A DNA stretch of 64,000 bases. It comes from Algoriphagus marinus (GTDB lineage Bacteria; Bacteroidota; Bacteroidia; Cytophagales; Cyclobacteriaceae). This document shows, piece by piece, positions 57,858-64,000 of the stretch. The DNA is taken from positions 496,001-560,000 of the forward strand of contig NZ_MSPQ01000001.1 in assembly GCF_001936475.1 (NCBI RefSeq), in the 5' to 3' direction. The position numbers were made by a program, and so were the translations under genes. Each line of letters begins with the position of its first letter. The first letter of the stretch is position 1. The notes under the pieces were generated by a model. It worked only from the letters and a program-made list of their open reading frames with translations, had not been told where the DNA came from and ran no database searches.

Positions 57858-58127
57858 TGAATTCTAATTATTAATTATATGTAAAAAAAAAATCTATTTT
57901 AATTCTAGCTATTCTATTTAGGCTTATTAATGACATCTACAAATCATTAAATAAACCAATAAAAATAGCTAATTATTCAACTTTTAGCAGTTCGAATATA
58001 GGCTAATAATTAAAACCTAAAAAATTTTTTCAAAAGGGTAATTAGGGATACAAAAAATTGATTTTCAATTAGCTAAAAAAGTAATTAGTAGAATATTTTG
58101 TTTACAAAAAAAAGTAATGAGTTTTAA

Positions 58128-60395
58128 CTACCTCCTCAAAATCACCTTATGGTATTCCCGCTTAGCTCCCCAAGTAATCTCTAAGGTATAGACACCAGAG
58201 GGTTTTTGCTCAAAGTAGTTACTGACTTGTGTACCCATTTCACGCATTTCATCCACTTGAATAAATTCATATTGACCAGTAGGAGAAATCACTCGTAAGG
58301 TTACAGGCTCATCCCGATAGGCAGATGGGTCGAGTATTTCTATACTAAAAGGGTATCCCGTGGTAGGATTAGGAAAGACTCTCCAGTTTGTGACACCAAG
58401 TAGAGGTTCTACTTGGATCGCTCGGGTGTCACTATAGGTTGAGTCTCCATCAAAGTCTACTTGTTTTAGTCGATAGAAGATATTCCCTCCAGCAACAGGG
58501 AGTTTCAAATCTTGATAATCATATTCAATAGGACCATCTGAGTATCCAGTCCCTGATAGTTCTCCTATTTTTTCCCAAGAAGTAACATTGTTTATAGATC
58601 GCTCCACTTCAAAGCGATCATTTTCCCATTCTTTGGCCGTAGCCCAAGTCAAATCACCAGAACGCAAGAAAGAATTGTATTTAGTCTCGAAATAGAGATA
58701 ATCTACAGGTAATATTCTACAGCCTCCATAATAAGCGGGAGAGGGTGCAACATTTATATTAGAGTCAGAACTTTCTAATGGAAATGTCCCAGTGCATATT
58801 TCAAAAACACTAGAATTTGTGACATCCAAATCACTTCGTGATCCTTTAGAGAAATTACCTTCTATCAAAACAACAGAAGTCCCGCTACTTGTCCAACTAG
58901 TACCATTATTATTGTCAAAATTTAGATTTCCCCTTAGAGTTGCTCGCGAATTCCCTGAGATTATGACGTCAGCACCTCCATCAATATTTGAATTTCCGAC
59001 AATTACTATCTCAGAATCTCCTGAAAAATTTAATGTAGTTCCGCTATTATCTATCGTAAGTGTAGAATTCAAAGTCAAATTACCTGAATCACTTACAAAT
59101 AAATCTGCTCCTCCTTCTGCTAACAAGGAACCAGAAATAGTCACTGTTGCATCATCTCTTAAATTAAGTGTACTACTGTTGCCGTCAAACAAAACATCTG
59201 AATCAAAAGTACCTACAGAATTGCCTGAGAACCTTATGCCATTAGCTAAGTTGTTAGTAGTCACTTCAACATCCCCTTCAACAAGCAATGTCGAGTTATC
59301 ATCCATTGAGAAGGTAGATTGGTCGTCTAAAGATAATTCACCTTCTATTACAATTTGACTATTGTCATTACCTAATATTTTTGATTGGTCAACAAGCTCA
59401 ATATTATCTGATATAGAAATTGATGCATCATTATTTAATGTTATTGTCGATTGATCTTCCATTTCTAAATCATCTCCGACTACTAAATCAGCATTATCAT
59501 AAAAAATTAGCTGCGAACCTCCCAGCATTGTCATGTCACTTCCAATATTTAATTCCGAATCATCAAAAAATTCTAGCGTAAATGAATCATCTATTTCAAA
59601 ATCACTTCCTATTAATAAACTAGAACCACCACTAAGCTGAATGTTGCCGCCATCAGAGAGAAGTAAATCTCTAGATTCCATAAAAGAATCATCTTCAAAA
59701 ATTATTGAAGGTGTATTGCCATCAATAATTACATCTCTATTTGAAATAATTCCAGATGTACCTGAAAAGGTTACATTAGAGCCGCCGCGAATAATGAAAT
59801 CCCTATTATTCCCAGTGGATTCGAAAATGGCATTAGTAGAAGCTGTAAAGTTTAATGAACCGTTTCCATCGATTGTTATACGATCGGATGAAAACTGAAT
59901 ATTACCACCAGCTTCAAACTGAGCAGCTTGGGTTATTTCTGTTATATCATCAACATTTATGTCTAAATCTCCTGAAATAGTTATGTTACTGTTTCCGCTA
60001 ACTAAGAAATCATCTCCTACGTCTAGATTACCTGATCCACTTAATGTTAATGACTTATTATTGTAACCTGTTACTGATAAATCTCTATTTATTGTAAGAG
60101 TTCTATTCGCTGCTATTTGAATAGAGACCTGATTATTATTTCCAATATCTAAATCATTAAGGCCATTGACGTTGTGATTAATGATTATGTTGATTTGACA
60201 AGCGCGGTTATTTGTGGCAACGGGAGGAGTGTTGGGAATTGGACTTCCACAGCCTGCTGTATTTGTAATGGTCCACCTACCGGCATTATTCCAATTTCCG
60301 TTCGAGTTTGAAGTGTATGTTTGACTAAAACTTTTGCTTCCCAAGAATTGGCAACAAAACAGTAGAAGAAAATAGAGAAGATACCTACTTCGCAT
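58128..60395 (-). CDS. T9SS cargo protein with predicted beta-helix of short repeats
   Basis: This 755-residue protein has a signal peptide (YLLYFLLLFCCQFLGSKSFSQ). A G8-like opening follows (NSNGNWNNAGRWTI, NIIINHNVNGLNDL). A long stretch (about 80-545) contains repeats of about 20-25 residues such as DDSELNIGSDMTMLGGSQLIF, DNADLVVGDDLEMEDQSTITL and DNSQIVIEGELSLDDQSTF, which should coil as a parallel beta-helix with an acidic surface. The last 195 residues are the same FN3-like plus type A sorting module as in the two neighbouring surface proteins (LTWATAKEWENDRFEVERS, NWRVFPNPTTGYPF, GVYTLEITWG). It is probably T9SS-exported; the many Asp residues suggest calcium binding, which is inference. 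Confidence 0.82.
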   Translation of the reverse strand: MRSRYLLYFLLLFCCQFLGSKSFSQTYTSNSNGNWNNAGRWTITNTAGCGSPIPNTPPVATNNRACQINIIINHNVNGLNDLDIGNNNQVSIQIAANRTLTINRDLSVTGYNNKSLTLSGSGNLDVGDDFLVSGNSNITISGDLDINVDDITEITQAAQFEAGGNIQFSSDRITIDGNGSLNFTASTNAIFESTGNNRDFIIRGGSNVTFSGTSGIISNRDVIIDGNTPSIIFEDDSFMESRDLLLSDGGNIQLSGGSSLLIGSDFEIDDSFTLEFFDDSELNIGSDMTMLGGSQLIFYDNADLVVGDDLEMEDQSTITLNNDASISISDNIELVDQSKILGNDNSQIVIEGELSLDDQSTFSMDDNSTLLVEGDVEVTTNNLANGIRFSGNSVGTFDSDVLFDGNSSTLNLRDDATVTISGSLLAEGGADLFVSDSGNLTLNSTLTIDNSGTTLNFSGDSEIVIVGNSNIDGGADVIISGNSRATLRGNLNFDNNNGTSWTSSGTSVVLIEGNFSKGSRSDLDVTNSSVFEICTGTFPLESSDSNINVAPSPAYYGGCRILPVDYLYFETKYNSFLRSGDLTWATAKEWENDRFEVERSINNVTSWEKIGELSGTGYSDGPIEYDYQDLKLPVAGGNIFYRLKQVDFDGDSTYSDTRAIQVEPLLGVTNWRVFPNPTTGYPFSIEILDPSAYRDEPVTLRVISPTGQYEFIQVDEMREMGTQVSNYFEQKPSGVYTLEITWGAKREYHKVILRR

Positions 60396-60499
60396 TAAAA
60401 ACTAATTATAAAATGGGTACCCTACAGGGAACGGATTTGGTTAGACTTGTACAATATAATTTGCCTTTTGCTATATCAAAAAAGCTTTTGCAATCTCAA

Positions 60500-60507
60500 C
60501 AAAGATA
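60500..60507 (-). promoter_or_regulatory. Possible -7 box of the beta-helix T9SS gene
   Basis: TATCTTTG on the minus strand matches TAnnTTTG and lies about 105 bp upstream of the start codon. The AT-rich sequence just upstream (AATTATATGTAAAAAAA on the plus strand) also occurs before the giant gene, suggesting shared regulation. Confidence 0.4.
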
Positions 60508-60610
60508 ATTATATGTAAAAAAAGAACACTAAAATTCAAATAAATGTTTGTTGTAGTTTTAGAAATTACTTCCCGACAAATTTCATCCTTATTTTTATCA
60601 AATTTGAATA

Positions 60611-60646
60611 ACAAAAAATGCTCTTGATTGAAAAATCAAGAGCATT
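60611..60646 (-). terminator. rho terminator
   Basis: A perfect 13-bp stem, AATGCTCTTGATT (60617-60629) with AATCAAGAGCATT (60634-60646), is followed on the minus strand by six Ts. It lies 23 bp after the rho stop codon. Confidence 0.85.
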
Positions 60647-60668
60647 ATAAAATTAATAAATATGAATA

Positions 60669-62444
60669 TTACCCATTCATACTGATCAAAAACTCAGCAT
60701 TGTCGCGGGTTCCCTTCATACGATTAAGTAAGAATTCCATAGACTCCTGAGAGTTCATATCACTCATCAATTTTCTAAGGATCCATACTCGCTGCATTTC
60801 TTCTTTATCCATCAAGAGATCTTCTCTTCTTGTACCTGATCCAAGTACATCGATAGCTGGATAGATTCTTCTATTGGCAAGCTTTCTGTCAAGTGCAAGT
60901 TCCATGTTACCTGTTCCCTTGAATTCCTCGAAGATTACCTCATCCATTTTAGAACCGGTCTCTACTAATGCAGTTGCTATAATGGTCAATGAACCACCAT
61001 TTTCTACATTTCGAGCAGCTCCAAAGAATCGCTTTGGCTTGTGCAATGCGTTTGCATCCACACCACCGGAAAGGATCTTTCCAGAGCTTGGTACCACTGT
61101 GTTGTGAGCTCTTGCAAGTCTGGTGATAGAATCCAAAAGGATCACTACATCATGACCTACTTCTACCATACGCTTTGCTTTTTCGAGTACGATGTTAGAA
61201 ACTTTCACATGTCTATCGGCAGTCTCGTCAAATGTGGAGGAGATTACCTCTGCATTTACCGATCGAGCCATATCCGTCACTTCCTCAGGGCGCTCGTCGA
61301 TCAATAAGATCATCAAGTGAACTTCAGGGTGGTTTTTGGTAATTGCATTCGCAATCTGCTGTAGCAATACGGTTTTACCTGTTTTTGGCTGCGCCACAAT
61401 CATTCCCCGCTGTCCTTTACCTATTGGAGCAAAGAGATCCAAAATCCGGGTAGAGTATTTATCAGGAGTAGTAGATAAGTTTAATCGCTCTTCAGGGAAA
61501 AGTGGAGTCAAGTACTCGAAAGGTACTCTGTCTCTGATTTCATCTGTAGTTTTTCCGTTTACTGTAGCAATTTTCAAAAGGGCAAAGTACTTCTCGCCTT
61601 CTTTTGGAGGGCGAATTGATCCTTTGATATGATCACCGGTTTTAAGTCCAAATAATTTCACCTGGCTAGGTGAAACATAAATATCATCTGGAGAAGCAAG
61701 GTAATTGTAATCCAATGAACGTAGGAAACCGTAACCCTCTTGCATCATTTCCAAGACGCCTTCATTATCGATTACCCCATCAAATTCTCTTGGGTGTACA
61801 AAAGATTTTTTTCGATTGGCCTGAGGTACAACTTCAGCAGCCGGCGCCATTACCTCATCCTGTGATTTGAAATTTTTTCTTTTAGGAAGTTCAACATCTT
61901 GCTCTGTTTTGGAATTGTTGAAGTCGGGCTGAGCTTCTTGAGGAGCAGCTGAAGTAGCTTCTTCTTCAAATACTTTTTTTCGAGGTCTAAAAAGTTTTGG
62001 TTCCTCAGCGGGAGCTTCGCTACTGGCTTTTCGTGCTGGTCGCTCCTGAGTTTGTTCTCTTTTTGGCTTCCATTCTTTGGCTTCCCTTGGTTCTGCCTCT
62101 GCTTTAGGAGCTGGACTTTCGCTCGGAGTAGAGGTTGGAATCTCAGTTACATTTTGCCGCTTGAATTTTGGCTTGTATTCTGGTTCTTCTGCAGCAGCGG
62201 GTGCTGGTGCTGGTTTTTTTGGTTCTTCAGCCTTCGGTTTTGATACTTCCGGTTCTGGGCTGTTTTCTACGATTGAAGGCTTCTTTTTTGGAAGTGCTTG
62301 CTCTGGGGTGATGGCTTGCTGATCAAGAATCGCATAGACGAGGTCGTCTTTTTTGAGTGATTTATGGTTTTTTACACCTAATTCCTCAGCGATTTCCTTC
62401 AGCTCAGACAGTAGTCTGATTCTGAGTTCTTCTATGTTGTACAT
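60669..62444 (-). CDS. rho: Transcription termination factor Rho
   Basis: I start at ATG 62444 ([23 protein letters not shown]), the normal Rho N-terminus; the frame extends 40 residues further upstream with no Rho-like sequence. The 591-residue protein has a Rho_N domain (about 1-45), then about 190 residues of low-complexity K/E/P/A-rich sequence ([19 protein letters not shown]). The RNA-binding cold-shock-like domain ([20 protein letters not shown]) follows, then the hexameric ATPase with Walker A ([18 protein letters not shown]), Walker B ([16 protein letters not shown]) and the R-loop region ([14 protein letters not shown]). Rho unwinds RNA:RNA polymerase complexes at terminators. The insertion is typical of Bacteroidota Rho, where it has been linked to phase separation. 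Confidence 0.95.
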   Translation of the reverse strand: MYNIEELRIRLLSELKEIAEELGVKNHKSLKKDDLVYAILDQQAITPEQALPKKKPSIVENSPEPEVSKPKAEEPKKPAPAPAAAEEPEYKPKFKRQNVTEIPTSTPSESPAPKAEAEPREAKEWKPKREQTQERPARKASSEAPAEEPKLFRPRKKVFEEEATSAAPQEAQPDFNNSKTEQDVELPKRKNFKSQDEVMAPAAEVVPQANRKKSFVHPREFDGVIDNEGVLEMMQEGYGFLRSLDYNYLASPDDIYVSPSQVKLFGLKTGDHIKGSIRPPKEGEKYFALLKIATVNGKTTDEIRDRVPFEYLTPLFPEERLNLSTTPDKYSTRILDLFAPIGKGQRGMIVAQPKTGKTVLLQQIANAITKNHPEVHLMILLIDERPEEVTDMARSVNAEVISSTFDETADRHVKVSNIVLEKAKRMVEVGHDVVILLDSITRLARAHNTVVPSSGKILSGGVDANALHKPKRFFGAARNVENGGSLTIIATALVETGSKMDEVIFEEFKGTGNMELALDRKLANRRIYPAIDVLGSGTRREDLLMDKEEMQRVWILRKLMSDMNSQESMEFLLNRMKGTRDNAEFLISMNG

Positions 62445-62636
62445 AAAGAGGGTATGAAATAAATAGTAATATGAAATCCTGTTTTTGGGATCGTGAATGA
62501 TTTTCTGAGCAAAAAAGATCTGCAGGAAATAATCAAACCAAAGCGGGCTGGTCTGCTCATGCACGGTGATACCACAATATTAACCTATGCTTTTGGATTT
62601 AGCAAATTTTTATTTTGTGAGAATAAAATCCACCCC

Positions 62637-63326
62637 TTATGCTAATACCTGACGGAGAATACTCATCGATTTCCATTCTCCGGGATTTTCCAAATGTTGG
62701 CTATAGAAATCAAGTAGATGGTCGAGGAGTTTTCTACGCAAACTTAATGTGACTTTTTGGTTGCAATGAAAGGACTCAGCCATGAGCGATTCCAAGTAGG
62801 ATTTTGCTTCTGTAAGTTCTAGTGATGAGAAAGGCTGAGATCTGCTTTCATCCAAATAACCTATAGCCTGATCTGGAGCGAATCCCAGGAAAACAGCTTT
62901 TTCTAACAAAAAGACGATTGGAAATTGGCTTAATTTTGCATTGGGGCTATCCAATTCCAAAATTGATTCATCCAGAAAATCAAATAAATGCTCGTTTTGA
63001 TAATTTTCAAAAATTGATTTTGTAATGACTTCCGTGATAAAAAGTGCGATTCCTGTTCTGGCAAAATCGAATGAAATTAGCTGATTGGCCCGCAATAGGC
63101 GAACCTCCGAGATTCGGTTTAGACTGGCATTTGATTTATCATAGACTACTAGATCCAGCATTGTCAAAGGTTGATAGAATGCCATTTTGGAATTTTTGCT
63201 ATTCACTCGAACACCGTTTACCAGGTAGGATTTTAGCCCAAGCTCTCGCGTAAAAATTTTTACAATAATGCTCGTCTCTTTAAATTTCAGGGTGTTTAAA
63301 ACAATGCCAGTCGTTTTCTTTAACAT
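62637..63326 (-). CDS. recO: DNA repair protein RecO
   Basis: This 229-residue protein matches RecO: an N-terminal OB fold (about 1-80, TTGIVLNTLKFKETSIIVKIFTRE and GLKSYLVNGVR) and a helical C-terminal domain. The strand SLNRISEVRLL joins the two. The zinc-binding Cys residues found in some RecO proteins are absent. RecO works with RecR to load RecA on SSB-coated DNA during gap repair. It lies 39 bp downstream of tdk on the same strand. Confidence 0.85.
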   Translation of the reverse strand: MLKKTTGIVLNTLKFKETSIIVKIFTRELGLKSYLVNGVRVNSKNSKMAFYQPLTMLDLVVYDKSNASLNRISEVRLLRANQLISFDFARTGIALFITEVITKSIFENYQNEHLFDFLDESILELDSPNAKLSQFPIVFLLEKAVFLGFAPDQAIGYLDESRSQPFSSLELTEAKSYLESLMAESFHCNQKVTLSLRRKLLDHLLDFYSQHLENPGEWKSMSILRQVLA

Positions 63327-63365
63327 TTTCCTTTCCGATCCGAGAGCCTACTTTTCATCATTATT

Positions 63366-63950
63366 TCAAACCTTGTCTTCATAAAAGCATTTTCTGCACC
63401 TTGCTTCGTAAGTTTCCTTTTCCCCCAATACTACTTTAGTTTTGGTATTACTTAAGCGAAAAGAAAAGGCCGCCAAATCCCCACATTTCATACAGATTGC
63501 ATTCACTTTTGTAACATACTCTGCAATGGCCATCAACTGCGGCATAGGCTCGAATGGGTTTCCTTCGAAATCCATGTCCAATCCAGCTAAGATTATCCGC
63601 TTTCCGGAATTAGCGAGTTTACGAACTACCGAAATGATCTGCTCATCAAAAAACTGAACCTCATCGATTCCAATGACATCGCAGTCACCGCTCATTAATA
63701 AGATGTCATCTGCAAAATTAACGGGAGTGGAGCGAATGGAACTTTCATTGTGGGATACCACGTCGGAATCATGATATCTTGTATCCACTTTTGGTTTGAA
63801 AATTTCAACTTTTTGCTTCGCAATCAAGGCACGGTTCAATCTGCGAATCAATTCCTCAGTTTTTCCAGAAAACATAGAACCGCAGATGACTTCAATCTGT
63901 CCTTTTCTTTCCGGATTCCTACTTCTGCCAATGGATGGTTCTATAAACAT
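63366..63950 (-). CDS. tdk: Thymidine kinase
   Basis: This 194-residue type II thymidine kinase has the P-loop GSMFSGKTEELIRRLNRA (about 24-41) and the Mg/substrate strand CDVIGIDEVQFFDE. The lasso and zinc region has two Cys pairs (ICMKCGDLA and ARCRKCFYED). It phosphorylates thymidine to dTMP in the salvage pathway. It is the first visible gene of a leftward tdk-recO unit and is followed by rho. No promoter is visible in the 50 bp left before the window edge. Confidence 0.93.
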   Translation of the reverse strand: MFIEPSIGRSRNPERKGQIEVICGSMFSGKTEELIRRLNRALIAKQKVEIFKPKVDTRYHDSDVVSHNESSIRSTPVNFADDILLMSGDCDVIGIDEVQFFDEQIISVVRKLANSGKRIILAGLDMDFEGNPFEPMPQLMAIAEYVTKVNAICMKCGDLAAFSFRLSNTKTKVVLGEKETYEARCRKCFYEDKV

Positions 63951-64000
63951 GGTAAACGCTTATTCGCTATACTTTATATGTGGAAATTTGTTGATATCTG

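Noticed and set aside
62445..62564. N-terminal extension of Rho
   Set aside because: The 40 extra residues are not Rho-like, and the ATG at 62444 aligns with the family start.

Overview
The window is chromosomal DNA from a member of the Bacteroidota, most likely a Cytophagales bacterium of the Algoriphagus/Cyclobacteriaceae kind. This is inferred from several signs: surface proteins with type IX secretion (T9SS) C-terminal sorting domains, an Oar-like TonB-dependent receptor, TAnnTTTG-type -7 promoter boxes, start codons without Shine-Dalgarno sequences, a Rho factor with a long charged insertion, and an Lnb/DUF4105 protein. There are no rRNA genes, phage genes, insertion sequences or CRISPR arrays. 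The genus was not tested by any search.

Layout. 1-9.2 kb: the end of a double-OmpA-domain protein, a membrane-tethered AraC-type regulator divergent from a small outer-membrane barrel protein, a lipoprotein, rluF, an M23 peptidase, aspS and a YhhN-type membrane protein. 9.4-15.4 kb: a TonB-dependent receptor and two tandem DUF481 outer-membrane proteins. 15.6-22.2 kb: a small unknown ORF, then an alpha/beta hydrolase leading a complete RND efflux operon (adaptor, pump, TolC-like channel). 22.2-33.9 kb: mltF, RidA and a GntP permease, a T9SS cargo protein, an Lnb-like lipoprotein N-acyltransferase, uvrB, an AlbA_2 protein, a PLP enzyme of the ACC deaminase/D-cysteine desulfhydrase family, and an RluD-type pseudouridine synthase.

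33.9-34.85 kb is a gene-free stretch holding the most unusual content: two diverged copies of a 123-125 nt tRNA-like RNA. Each has a complete cloverleaf with a Leu/Ser-like (class II) body, an Asp-like anticodon loop (GUC) and a G73 discriminator. The variable arm is very large and structured: 54-56 nt, with a conserved 13/7-nt internal loop. Each copy has the same promoter architecture and its own terminator, so they look like two functional non-coding RNA genes and not tRNA debris.

34.85-60.4 kb: a 1450-residue AsmA-like membrane-anchored protein, then three same-strand T9SS surface proteins (1713, 4295 and 755 aa) that share a C-terminal module. The giant one is a mosaic of at least four repeat families plus glycine-rich domains. 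60.6-64 kb: rho, recO and tdk, all on the minus strand.
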